From Marinomonas polaris DSM 16579 (GTDB lineage: Bacteria > Pseudomonadota > Gammaproteobacteria > Pseudomonadales > Marinomonadaceae): a stretch of DNA of 64,000 nt. A program made the translations under genes and the position numbers. Each line of letters opens with the position of its first letter. The stretch's first letter is position 1. The stretch covers positions 248,001 through 312,000 of the forward strand of contig NZ_FQVF01000004.1 of NCBI RefSeq assembly GCF_900129155.1, read 5' to 3'. This document shows positions 55,914 to 64,000 of this stretch, piece after piece. The notes beneath the pieces are model-generated. The model saw only the letters and a list, made by a program, of their open reading frames with translations. It ran no database searches and was not told the origin of the DNA.

Positions 55914-57575
55914 TTATTTGGCGATGACACATTGAAAAGAGGTCGCCTGAAGAAAGTCGCCTTTATTGTACTTTGCGTAAGATGGATAAGGACACAAAGG
56001 ACGTGTCATACCAGCCATACGAGCAGTAATTTCTGGATTTTTTTCTCGTGTGGCAGCGACAATGTGCTTAGGTGTTTGCTTTCTTTCTACCCATGAGATT
56101 AAAGGTTGGAGCATATCAAATTGATCCGCTGATGGACCACCTTGTCCATGAGGCATACCGGGAATACGATATAAACGTACAAACTCTGGTGCTCGACCTT
56201 CAAGCATGAAATCCAAAAAATCATACCAACGCATAGTGTCTTTTACCGAAAAAACTGGGTCACTATTGCCATGAAAGATGATCATCTTTCCACCATGTTG
56301 CTTAAACTCAGTCAATTTTGGTTTGGCTGCATCTGGCGTTGTCATGGTAGTCATCGCAGACTCTTTGAATTGATTATTAGTCGCATAGATTTTAGGCGCG
56401 TCTTTATCAAAATCAAACTTAAGCAGATAATTCTCTAACGCATAAATATTGCCCGCAACATTCGTAAAAGGCGTCGTGAAAATATGCGCTAATGAAGCAG
56501 CTCCCATCACAACACTGATAGGTTTATTACTCCAATCTGAGATCGTACTTTCTACTTTCCACATGCGCCAGTTATCAGAGCTAATTCCCGTGTCATAAGC
56601 CCAATCGGTGTATAAAGCTTGATTCTTTGAGTCATGTGGACCCATATGTATACGCATCAAAGCGGCTACTTTGTTTAGCGGTAAACAGTCGCGATCAAAA
56701 TTACTTTTACAAACTAGCGCTTTGGGGTCAAAGACTTTTTGGCAAGTATCAGCAGCAAATATCATGTCATCGCTAATACCGTCTAAGGTATCGCATTGAT
56801 CCAAGATACGTTTTGCGAACACTTTCAAATCTCGTGGTGTTAACGATTGGCTAATATCGTCGTTTACTCGATGCAACGCCTGAATATCCCAAGCATGCTG
56901 TAAGGCAGCTCTAGGTAAGTTAAAGCCTGGATAGCCCACCAACAAGCCATCAAACATATCAGGGAATCGCGACGCGGCGACCATAGCCATACGTCCGCCA
57001 TTAGACTGACCAAGCCCATATGAATACTTAATAGGTGATGCGTAATAGCTTTCAATTAAAGAACGAGCAACAGGGTTTAACTTTTGAACAGCACCATAGC
57101 CATAATCACGACGTGCTTCTGGATCATGACCAAATACTGTAGGACCAGCAAGCCCGGCTTCTGGATTAGCTTGGGCATCGTGACCGCCGTTACTTGAAAC
57201 AACGGCAAAGCCTTGGTTGATCGCATACTGAGAACTAAGAAGCCCTGTCATCGCACCTAACGCAGGCTTAACTTCGCCATCGCTGCCACCATTAAACTGA
57301 TATCCAAAACGCCCTTGCCAAAAGTTAGGTAACCGTAGCTCAAATTGAATCGAATAAAACTTATCGTCAACACCCATACGTTGTGACATGACACCTGAAA
57401 CCAAGCAATAAGGACTTCGAACATCTTTGTCTCGTCCCATCATTGTTGTCTTAATTTCTACATTTTGAGGCGCTTTTGTAACTAATGTTTGGCAATTCAC
57501 TGCATAGGCAGCAGTGCTACTGCCTAACAAGACAAGTGTCAAAACCGGTACAAAATAGGTTAAAAGCGTTTTCAT
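55914..57575 (-). CDS. Tannase/feruloyl-esterase-family protein lacking the active-site disulfide
   Basis: The 553-residue secreted protein has a signal peptide ending near AAYA and the tannase-family alpha/beta-hydrolase core. The nucleophile is S191 in GLGQSNGGR, the acid is in FHGNSDPVF and the catalytic His is H476 in GMPHGQGG. The lid carries a calcium-loop-like DQCDTLDGISDD. In characterised tannases, feruloyl esterases and MHETase the residue before the Ser and the one after the His are both Cys and form a disulfide; here they are Gln190 and Gly477. It should cleave an ester in the periplasm or outside the cell; phenolic esters are the family theme. Confidence 0.85.
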   Translation of the reverse strand: MKTLLTYFVPVLTLVLLGSSTAAYAVNCQTLVTKAPQNVEIKTTMMGRDKDVRSPYCLVSGVMSQRMGVDDKFYSIQFELRLPNFWQGRFGYQFNGGSDGEVKPALGAMTGLLSSQYAINQGFAVVSSNGGHDAQANPEAGLAGPTVFGHDPEARRDYGYGAVQKLNPVARSLIESYYASPIKYSYGLGQSNGGRMAMVAASRFPDMFDGLLVGYPGFNLPRAALQHAWDIQALHRVNDDISQSLTPRDLKVFAKRILDQCDTLDGISDDMIFAADTCQKVFDPKALVCKSNFDRDCLPLNKVAALMRIHMGPHDSKNQALYTDWAYDTGISSDNWRMWKVESTISDWSNKPISVVMGAASLAHIFTTPFTNVAGNIYALENYLLKFDFDKDAPKIYATNNQFKESAMTTMTTPDAAKPKLTEFKQHGGKMIIFHGNSDPVFSVKDTMRWYDFLDFMLEGRAPEFVRLYRIPGMPHGQGGPSADQFDMLQPLISWVERKQTPKHIVAATREKNPEITARMAGMTRPLCPYPSYAKYNKGDFLQATSFQCVIAK

Positions 57576-57702
57576 TCACATCGTCCTTTTTGATTTTTAA
57601 TGTCAAACCAAAGAAATTATCCTGCATGAGGTTTTACGCGCAAGCATTCAAAATAACGAATAATGAGATAAATAGAAAGTTATCAAGAGAAACAGGAAGG
57701 AA

Positions 57703-57732
57703 ATAAAAAACGGGCTAAAAAGCCCGTTTTGA
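57703..57732 (-). terminator. Rho-independent terminator of the cyo operon
   Basis: The arms AACGGGCT (57709-57716) and AGCCCGTT (57721-57728) are followed on the minus strand by a T tract, 11 bases past cyoE. Confidence 0.92.
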
Positions 57733-57742
57733 AAAGCATGAA

Positions 57743-58633
57743 TTAATGGGCAGCAAACACCAGTAAATTTGGTGATACTTCATTAAAATCCAATGCCATG
57801 GTCACACTAAGAGCCGTTACCGTGATGATGGAGAAGAAGAACACTTGTCGTGCCCATCCATTCACATCAATACCTGGACGGTAGCCTCGTAACGCCATAG
57901 CAAGCCACCAAAGACTGGTAGCCAGAGCAACAACCATAAAGCCAATCCCAACATAGCCTGTCAGCGGTAAAAGCGCTGCGACTACTGCAAAGGCAGCAAT
58001 ATGTAGAATTATATGACGTTTTGCTTTCGCGATACCTTGTGACACAGGCAAGACAGGAATTCCTGCCGCTTCATAATCTTTATAGCGAAAAATAGCGATT
58101 GCATAAGAATGTGGCATTTGCCAAATACAAAACATAGTAAGCAAGATAGCGGCACCAGCATCGAACTGACCTGCTGCGGCGCAATACCCCACAACCGGTG
58201 GAACAGCACCAGATAAACTACCAACAAAAGTCCCATAAACGGACTTACGCTTAAAGTACATAGTGTATAAACCGACGTAAACCACATAACCGAATACGGC
58301 AAAAGCAACCGCAACCCAATTCGTGAAGAACGACAGCAAAGCAAAACCAATAACACCTAACACAACACCATGGAAAAATGCCGCTTTACCTGACATCTCG
58401 CCATTCACCGTCACGCGATTACGCGTACGCTGCATTTTTGCATCAATATCTCTATCAATATAGTTGTTAATGGCACAGCCAGAAGCAACCACCAACGACA
58501 AACCAACCACTGTCGCTAGCATAAGAATCCAATCAATCTCGCCACGAGAGGCTAAAAAGAAGCCCCCCGCAACAGAGATGAGGTTGCCCATAATGATGCC
58601 AGGCTTTGTTACCTGAAGATAACGCTTAAACAT
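57743..58633 (-). CDS. cyoE: Protoheme IX farnesyltransferase (haem O synthase)
   Basis: The 296 residues equal the length of E. coli CyoE and include the UbiA-family motif [14 protein letters not shown] with the Asp cluster that binds farnesyl diphosphate-Mg2+, plus about nine membrane helices. It makes haem O for the bo3 oxidase. The ATG at 58633 is preferred over one 27 bases upstream because it starts [13 protein letters not shown] as in the family. It is the last gene of cyoABCDE and is followed by a terminator. Confidence 0.96.
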   Translation of the reverse strand: MFKRYLQVTKPGIIMGNLISVAGGFFLASRGEIDWILMLATVVGLSLVVASGCAINNYIDRDIDAKMQRTRNRVTVNGEMSGKAAFFHGVVLGVIGFALLSFFTNWVAVAFAVFGYVVYVGLYTMYFKRKSVYGTFVGSLSGAVPPVVGYCAAAGQFDAGAAILLTMFCIWQMPHSYAIAIFRYKDYEAAGIPVLPVSQGIAKAKRHIILHIAAFAVVAALLPLTGYVGIGFMVVALATSLWWLAMALRGYRPGIDVNGWARQVFFFSIITVTALSVTMALDFNEVSPNLLVFAAH

Positions 58634-58719
58634 CTTTATAGGCTCCCATCGGACACACATTACTTATAATGGAAAAACTTATAATGAAAGAAGTCCGCAT
58701 AATCATCAAATTACTCTGT

Positions 58720-59040
58720 TTACATCATCATTGCGTTGGAAGCGAAGATAATCCATACGGACAACGCGACAACCATCACAATAATTACGGCAGAGAATAT
58801 GAATGAATAAGTATCCAACTTACCTTGTTCAGAGAAGTCCAAATGAAGGAAATACTTCAAATGAACAAAAATCTGAACAATGGCTAACAATACGATTGTT
58901 ATGTAAGTTGGACCCTTATCGAACGCTTCCGTCATTACCATCCAGAATGGAATACCAGTCAAAATAACAGACCAGATAAAACCAACCAAGTAAGACTTCA
59001 CGCTACCGTGTGAATGCGCTTCAGAAGAATGATCGCTCAT
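58720..59040 (-). CDS. cyoD: Cytochrome o ubiquinol oxidase subunit IV
   Basis: The 106-residue protein (E. coli 109) has three membrane helices after a short His/Ser-rich N-terminus, with the conserved KSYLVGFIWSVILTGIPF opening and the VQIFVHLKYFLHL segment. The ATG at 59040 overlaps the cyoC stop by one base (TAATG). It assists assembly of the copper site of subunit I. Confidence 0.95.
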   Translation of the reverse strand: MSDHSSEAHSHGSVKSYLVGFIWSVILTGIPFWMVMTEAFDKGPTYITIVLLAIVQIFVHLKYFLHLDFSEQGKLDTYSFIFSAVIIVMVVALSVWIIFASNAMMM

Positions 59041-59663
59041 TAGATCGCCCCCATCAGATAAACAACGGTGAAAACACAGATCCAGATTATATCCAAAAAG
59101 TGCCAGAACAAGCTTAGACAAGCCAGACGAGTCAATGATCGACCAGTCAACCCTGTCATCATGATTTCAACAGCTAAAATAACCATCCAAATCAAACCTG
59201 CTGTAACGTGCAATCCATGCAAGCCAACAAGACTAAAAAACGCTGACAAGAAAGCGCTAGCTTGAGGGCCATTGCCGTTATGGATCAGATGCTGAAACTC
59301 ATATATTTCTAGGGCTATAAACACGCCACCAAAAATAAAGGTCGCCAGCAACCACATTAACGTACCAGAACGGTTTTTGTTATGAGCACAAATCATTGCA
59401 AAACCGAATGTGATACTTGAAACAAGTAGCGCAGCCGTGCCCGCAAGGATTAACTCAAGATCAAAAATATCTTTACCGGAGACACCACCTGCTGTGTTCA
59501 TAAAGAGCACAGCGTAGGTAGCGAAGACAGATGCAAACAACAAGCAGTCTGTCATTAGGTACAGCCAGAACCCAAATACAGTGTTTCCACCTGTATCATG
59601 GTGTTCGTCGTGATGTGCACCAGCTTCGTGAGCGTCGTGCGTATTCATATGTGTAGTGCTCAT
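59040..59663 (-). CDS. cyoC: Cytochrome o ubiquinol oxidase subunit III
   Basis: The subunit has 207 residues and five membrane helices. A soluble N-terminus rich in His ([15 protein letters not shown]) precedes [20 protein letters not shown]. Motifs [15 protein letters not shown] and [12 protein letters not shown] are standard for CoxC/CyoC. It stabilises the bo3 complex. Gene order and overlap fit cyoABCDE. Confidence 0.96.
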   Translation of the reverse strand: MSTTHMNTHDAHEAGAHHDEHHDTGGNTVFGFWLYLMTDCLLFASVFATYAVLFMNTAGGVSGKDIFDLELILAGTAALLVSSITFGFAMICAHNKNRSGTLMWLLATFIFGGVFIALEIYEFQHLIHNGNGPQASAFLSAFFSLVGLHGLHVTAGLIWMVILAVEIMMTGLTGRSLTRLACLSLFWHFLDIIWICVFTVVYLMGAI

Positions 59664-59665
59664 GA

Positions 59666-61645
59666 TTACCCCTTAGCCACGTTATCTAGATGCTCATTTT
59701 CGATCTGAGCGATTTCATCAGGCTGTACATAGTAATCAACATCAGAGGTGTAGGCACGGGCAATAAATGTCACGATAGAGCCTACTAGACCAACGATTGC
59801 CAGCCACCAAATATGCCAGATCATTGCAAAACCGAATGCCGTAATAAGTGCACCAATGATGATACCCGCCTTAGTATTCTTAGGCATATGGATAGGCGCA
59901 TAGCTTTCTTTACGAACGTAAGCCGTACCTTTTTCTTTCATATCCGTGAAAGCATCGATATCAGATACAACTGGTAGCTCTGCAAAGTTGTAGTACTGCG
60001 GCGGAGAAGCCGTAGCCCACTCAAGCGTATGACCATTCCATGGATCACCAGTAGTGTCCAAGTTTTGTGCACGGTCACGGAAGCTTACGTATAGCTGTAG
60101 GAACTGACAGATAATCCCCGCCAAGATAACCAGTGCACCAACAAGAGCGATGTACAACCAGATGTTCCAATCAGGATTATCTGTATGGTTTAGACGGCGA
60201 GTCATACCCAAGAAGCCCAATACATAAAGAGGCATGAAGGCTAGGAAGAAACCAACTAACCAACACCAGAAAGCCGCTTTACCAAGCTTAACGTTAAGAT
60301 GGAAGCCCATCGCTTTAGGGAACCAGAAAGCAAAACCAGCTAGATAACCAAATACCGCACCACCAATGATGGTGTTATGGAAATGGGCAATCAAGAACAA
60401 GCTGTTATGCAATACATAGTTAGCACCAGGTACAGCAAGAAGTACACCTGTCATACCACCTACGGTGAAAGTCACCATGAAACCAAGTGTCCAAAGAACC
60501 GGAACAGTCACACGAAGGCGACCACGGTACATAGTGAACAACCAGTTAAATAGTTTCACACCAGTCGGTACAGCGATGATCATTGTCATCACACCAAAGA
60601 AGGCATTTACGTTCGCACTTGAACCCATGGTAAAGAAATGGTGAAGCCATACGATGAAACCAAGAATGGAAATCGAAGCTGTCGCCCAAACCATAGATTT
60701 GTAGCCGAACAAACGCTTACCAGTAAAGGTAGACACAATTTCAGAGAATATACCAAATGCTGGAAGAACAAGGATGTACACCTCAGGGTGACCCCATGCC
60801 CAGAACAAGTTGATATACATCATTGAGTTACCGCCGCCATCATTCGTAAAGAAGTGGAAATCTAGGTAACGGTCAAGCGTCAACATTGCCAGTACAGCAG
60901 TCAAAATTGGGAAGGATGCAGCGATCAAAATATTGGCCCAAGTACAGGTCCAAGTAAAGATCGGCATATCCATCAATTTCATACCAGGTGTACGCATTTT
61001 AAACACAGTCGCCAAGAAGTTAACTGCGGTTAATGTCGTACCAATACCTGATATCTGCAATGCCCAAATATAATAGTCGACCCCTACACCTGGACTGTAT
61101 TCCAACCCTGATAAAGGTGGATAAGCCACCCAACCAGTTTTAGCAAATTCGCCAAGGCCTAAGGAAATATTCACCAATACCGCACCAGAAACAGCTAGCC
61201 AAAAACTTAAGTTGTTTAGGAACGGAAAAGCCACGTCACGAGCACCAATCTGTAGCGGCACAACAATGTTCATCAGACCTATCATAAATGGCATTGCCAT
61301 AAAGATGATCATAATGACACCGTGAGCCGTAAAAATTTGGTCATAGTGGCTTGGAGGTAAATAGCCAGGGTCACCGCTCGTTGCAAGCGCGAGCTGCAAA
61401 CGCATCATAATGGCATCCGCGAAACCACGAATAAGCATTACCAATGCTAGAACGATATACATGATACCCAGTTTTTTATGGTCAACAGACGTTAACCAGT
61501 CATTCCAGAGTACACCAAGCAATTTGTGCTTAATAAGTAGGAAAGCAAGTACACAACCAGCGATCGCAACGACACACAATGTGCCGATAACAATCGGGTC
61601 GTACGGAAGAGCGTCCCACGATAGTTTGCCTAAGAGTGCAGACAT
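59666..61645 (-). CDS. cyoB: Cytochrome o ubiquinol oxidase subunit I
   Basis: The 659-residue haem-copper oxidase subunit (E. coli 663) has about fifteen helices. The active-site His and Tyr lie in [17 protein letters not shown], the Cu-B His pair in WLHHFFTMG and the haem His region in [13 protein letters not shown]. It holds haem b, haem o3 and Cu-B, oxidises ubiquinol, reduces O2 to water and pumps protons. Its start overlaps the cyoA stop by one base. Confidence 0.98.
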   Translation of the reverse strand: MSALLGKLSWDALPYDPIVIGTLCVVAIAGCVLAFLLIKHKLLGVLWNDWLTSVDHKKLGIMYIVLALVMLIRGFADAIMMRLQLALATSGDPGYLPPSHYDQIFTAHGVIMIIFMAMPFMIGLMNIVVPLQIGARDVAFPFLNNLSFWLAVSGAVLVNISLGLGEFAKTGWVAYPPLSGLEYSPGVGVDYYIWALQISGIGTTLTAVNFLATVFKMRTPGMKLMDMPIFTWTCTWANILIAASFPILTAVLAMLTLDRYLDFHFFTNDGGGNSMMYINLFWAWGHPEVYILVLPAFGIFSEIVSTFTGKRLFGYKSMVWATASISILGFIVWLHHFFTMGSSANVNAFFGVMTMIIAVPTGVKLFNWLFTMYRGRLRVTVPVLWTLGFMVTFTVGGMTGVLLAVPGANYVLHNSLFLIAHFHNTIIGGAVFGYLAGFAFWFPKAMGFHLNVKLGKAAFWCWLVGFFLAFMPLYVLGFLGMTRRLNHTDNPDWNIWLYIALVGALVILAGIICQFLQLYVSFRDRAQNLDTTGDPWNGHTLEWATASPPQYYNFAELPVVSDIDAFTDMKEKGTAYVRKESYAPIHMPKNTKAGIIIGALITAFGFAMIWHIWWLAIVGLVGSIVTFIARAYTSDVDYYVQPDEIAQIENEHLDNVAKG

Positions 61646-62703
61646 TATTTTTCAGCCTCCGTATGCATATCATCCGATGAGTGTTCAGACGACTCATGAT
61701 TCATTTCATCATGATTCATTTCACCGTGATTCATCTCGCCGTGACTCATTTCGCCATGACTTGCATCGCCGTGAATCATTTTAGGTTCAAAAGAAGTACC
61801 TTTGAGCAATTCAACTTGACCATGGTCTTTCATGAACTTCGTAACGTTGTCCATGAAAATACTTGATGCAATTGAGTTGTAGTATTGAACAGGTGTCGGT
61901 TCAATGTGATGCTCGTCTAAATCATGTTCAGCAAGCTTTTCATAGGATGTTTGATCCAATATGCCATTATTAATGACATTATGAGTCCCAGCTTTCACAC
62001 CTTCTACCCAAGCATCAAAATCAGCTTCAGTTTCCGTAGCGATTGCTTTGAATTTCATCCCAGTAAAACCAGCGCCACTGTAGTTTGCAGAGATACCATC
62101 AAATGTACCTGGCTCATTTGCAATCAAGTGCAGCTTAGTCACCATGCCTGCCATTGAGTAAATTTGGCTACCCAATTGAGGAATGAAGAACGAGTTCATT
62201 GTTCCTTCAGAAGAAATTTGGAAAGCAACAGGAACGTTCGCTGGAAATCTCAGCTCGTTCACAGAGGCAATACCAAGATCCGGATAGATGAACAACCACT
62301 TCCAGTTCATCGAAACGACCTGAACGTTGATGTGATCTTTATCCGATTTCAACGGCTTGTAAGGATCTAGTGCATGGGTAGATTTCCATGTAATCACACC
62401 AAGAATGATGACGATGACAATTGGAATAGCCCAAACAATGGTTTCAATTTTTGTGGAGTGCGACCATTTTGGTTCGTAGATTTCGTCACGACCTTCACGA
62501 TATTTCCAAGCGAAATACAGTGTCATGAAGATGACAGGAATCACAACAAGCAGCATCAACAAAGTCGCAACAATAATTAGTTGCTTCTCTTCAATACCTA
62601 CTTGCCCTTTAGGATCGAGCACACCACCCTGACAACCGGCGAGCAAGCCCACCATTAGCGCCAAAGCGACTTTACTAAGGATACGAGTTAACAAGAGAAT
62701 CAT
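61645..62703 (-). CDS. cyoA: Cytochrome o ubiquinol oxidase subunit II, with His/Met-rich C-terminal tail
   Basis: A lipoprotein of 352 residues (E. coli CyoA 315): lipobox LLAG-C24, two membrane helices, then a periplasmic cupredoxin domain without CuA ligands ([18 protein letters not shown]) and the COX_ARM region. The extra length is a tail (residues about 309-352) with 8 His and 6 Met in 44 residues, built on five-residue repeats of the (S/N)HGEM type. Such a tail might bind copper near the oxidase; this is inference. The gene heads the cyoABCDE operon, whose promoter lies in the 160 bases upstream. Confidence 0.96.
   Translation of the reverse strand: MILLLTRILSKVALALMVGLLAGCQGGVLDPKGQVGIEEKQLIIVATLLMLLVVIPVIFMTLYFAWKYREGRDEIYEPKWSHSTKIETIVWAIPIVIVIILGVITWKSTHALDPYKPLKSDKDHINVQVVSMNWKWLFIYPDLGIASVNELRFPANVPVAFQISSEGTMNSFFIPQLGSQIYSMAGMVTKLHLIANEPGTFDGISANYSGAGFTGMKFKAIATETEADFDAWVEGVKAGTHNVINNGILDQTSYEKLAEHDLDEHHIEPTPVQYYNSIASSIFMDNVTKFMKDHGQVELLKGTSFEPKMIHGDASHGEMSHGEMNHGEMNHDEMNHESSEHSSDDMHTEAEK
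61687..61761. repeat. Five 15-bp tandem repeats encoding the CyoA tail
   Basis: Five in-frame units encode [20 protein letters not shown] and NHESS. Base differences between the copies show some age. Expansion or contraction by 15 bp would keep the frame. Confidence 0.85.
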
Positions 62704-62755
62704 CCTCTAACCCCGAGGTTCACAAAACTGCCACTTGAACATCAAGCAACAGAAC

Positions 62756-62777
62756 GAAAATCCGGCAAATGCCGGGT
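62756..62777 (-). terminator. Terminator of the small membrane protein gene
   Basis: Arms CCGGC (62762-62766) and GCCGG (62771-62775) around a four-base loop lead on the minus strand into ATTTTC. It separates that gene from the cyo operon. Confidence 0.65.
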
Positions 62778-62861
62778 ATTTCAGTAAAGATCACCACACT
62801 GAAAACAGCACAAAGACCACTACCTAGTTAACATAATTAACGTAGCAATGGCTTTTTTGGA

Positions 62862-63251
62862 TCACCTAAATCTGAAAAAGGGAGCTCCACATCTCATCAT
62901 GCATCGTGCCTCAGCACGACTCAGTTGCTCGTTGGGAGCAAACACACGAAATAAAGAGAAGGCCAATTTCTGGCGAGCAGGGTTGATATTAGCCATAACG
63001 GGCCAATAACTAACCAATAATAGAGTTATAAATACGAGGCTAGACACTAGCCCCGCATTAAAAATAGGGTCGATATTAATAACGTTTGGGCTATCAACAG
63101 AGAAAGGCGCGGCAATCAGTACGAAAAAACTGCAAAACAAGCAAGACACGGCAACAACAAGGCGTAAAGAGTTCGCCAAGACGCTGGATACCGAATGCAC
63201 ATAGTGATGCAGAATGTCTTGAAATTTGTTCAATTTATCCATCCGATTCAT
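62862..63251 (-). CDS. Small membrane protein of unknown function
   Basis: I do not recognise this protein. From the ATG at 63251 it has 129 residues (a second ATG three codons later is possible; neither has a clear ribosome binding site). Two hydrophobic segments (about 28-50 and 65-86, with VSCLFCSFFVLIAAPFSV in the first) are followed by a basic, Cys-containing tail (RCMMRCGAPFFRFR). It lies upstream of cyoA on the same strand but a hairpin separates them, so co-transcription with the oxidase is doubtful. Confidence 0.6.
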   Translation of the reverse strand: MNRMDKLNKFQDILHHYVHSVSSVLANSLRLVVAVSCLFCSFFVLIAAPFSVDSPNVINIDPIFNAGLVSSLVFITLLLVSYWPVMANINPARQKLAFSLFRVFAPNEQLSRAEARCMMRCGAPFFRFR

Positions 63252-63470
63252 AAAAACAAAAGTGTAAAAGCCGTTTTTACTCGCTTCATACGAATTTAAG
63301 TGTGCGAAATATAGCAAAATTTATACACCCGCACAAAGTGTAGTTTAGCCTTTGTTCATGTTTGCTTCACGGTCTTTTTATAAAAATTCACATTCTTGTC
63401 TTGAGAAAATCCTACTGACTTAGCCCAAAGGCACCAAGACTAGCACTCTTCTAAGACAATTTCCTTACAA

Positions 63471-64000
63471 TTAGTAAGTCTTATTTTCGACCAAATGCGC
63501 AAGTAACCAATTCCGAAGTATATTCACTATATACGTCATTTCTTCCTCTTTTGGACCACTAAAACCTAATAAAAAACCAAATCGACAACGATTATTTTCT
63601 TTTTGTTCGCCAATATAATGACTAGACAACGGCGAAAGCTGCACGCTGTCAATGGCAAGCTCTTGGCTAATTAACTGATCTAAAGCCATCTCAGTTTGCA
63701 CGATAGGGACAAAATTAGACTTTAACTCAATCAATACATGCATACCTCCACGGGGTTTCTTCCATTCAAACCAAGTCGCTAAATGACTCTCTAATAGCGC
63801 TAATAGAACATCTCGTTTAAGCCGATAATGTCGGCGCATTCGATTTAGATGGCGATCAAAATGACCTTGAAGCATAAAATCAGCCACCGCAGGTTGTATT
63901 GGCAAGGACGCAGACGACCCCAATACTCGCTGGCTTTTGTATAGCGTCGCAATATGCTTAGTCGGTGCGACAATAAAGCCTAGCCGCAAACCACGAAACA
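63471..64000 (-). CDS. MocR-type regulator/aminotransferase domain, C-terminal part (5' partial)
   Basis: The visible 176 residues run from a RGLRLGFIVAP segment, which in fold-type I PLP enzymes comes just after the lysine that binds pyridoxal phosphate, to the end of the protein. The later MRRHYRLKRDVLLALLESH and the RGGMHVLIEL strand are typical of the aminotransferase-like domain of MocR/PdxR regulators and of class I aminotransferases. The GntR DNA-binding domain that would decide between them lies outside the window, so the MocR call rests on overall similarity. The frame stays open to the window edge. Confidence 0.75.
   Translation of the reverse strand, partial: FRGLRLGFIVAPTKHIATLYKSQRVLGSSASLPIQPAVADFMLQGHFDRHLNRMRRHYRLKRDVLLALLESHLATWFEWKKPRGGMHVLIELKSNFVPIVQTEMALDQLISQELAIDSVQLSPLSSHYIGEQKENNRCRFGFLLGFSGPKEEEMTYIVNILRNWLLAHLVENKTY

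Noticed and set aside
61687-61771. Short spaced repeats resembling a small CRISPR-like array
   Set aside because: The units are 15 bp, directly adjacent and in frame in cyoA, with no spacers; they encode a repetitive protein tail.

Overview
The window looks like a chromosomal segment of a marine gammaproteobacterium of the Oceanospirillaceae, most like Marinomonas. This is inferred from the low-to-mid GC content and the gene mix: a cyoABCDE quinol oxidase, several c-di-GMP and chemotaxis proteins, a pectate lyase, and many small catabolic units with ABC transporters. I ran no database search. I saw no rRNA, tRNA, CRISPR array, insertion sequence or prophage. Both ends cut through genes.

Layout. 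1-2.1 kb: end of a hybrid sensor kinase (two receivers plus Hpt) followed by a receiver-GGDEF protein. 2.6-6.6 kb: a dCache chemoreceptor, a PaiB-like FMN-binding protein and a membrane diguanylate cyclase. 6.9-11 kb, minus strand: a pectate lyase lipoprotein, a TauE/SafE exporter, a PheC-like periplasmic protein and a YpfH-like esterase. 11.2-12.9 kb: Ada and a gamma-glutamylcyclotransferase-like protein. 12.8-20 kb, minus strand: a tightly overlapping operon with a three-gene ABC transporter, an MBL-fold hydrolase, a histidine phosphatase, a HAD phosphatase and a nearby aldose-epimerase-like gene. It is read away from a divergent DeoR regulator and is proposed here to take up and dephosphorylate a phosphorylated sugar-like compound. 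21-25.2 kb: a second chemoreceptor, a coniferyl-aldehyde-type dehydrogenase and an SGNH hydrolase. 25.6-32.7 kb: a beta-hydroxyacid dehydrogenase and dppABCDF. 32.8-40 kb: an alpha-2-macroglobulin and PBP1C pair. 40-46.6 kb: an ABM-domain protein, an AraC regulator, a porin, YehS, an acyltransferase, a LysE exporter and a phosphorylcholine phosphatase. 47.1-53.2 kb: an operon of two membrane proteins, a beta-hydroxyacid dehydrogenase, an aldehyde dehydrogenase and an M20 amidohydrolase, followed by a LysR gene. 53.2-57.6 kb: RsmC, a second cyclotransferase-like protein, an SDR and a tannase/feruloyl-esterase-family protein. 57.7-63.3 kb: cyoABCDE and a small membrane protein. The window ends in a MocR-type aminotransferase-domain gene.

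The genes fit a heterotroph feeding on plant- or alga-derived matter: a pectate lyase, a phenolic-aldehyde dehydrogenase, a tannase-family esterase, dipeptide uptake and chemoreceptors. The least explained units are the phosphatase/ABC operon at 12.8-20 kb and the two-membrane-protein catabolic operon at 47-52 kb. At single-gene level the notable oddities are a His/Met-rich repeat tail on CyoA, a tannase-family enzyme lacking both cysteines of the usual active-site disulfide, an alpha-2-macroglobulin without a lipobox, and two GGDEF proteins without an inhibitory site.
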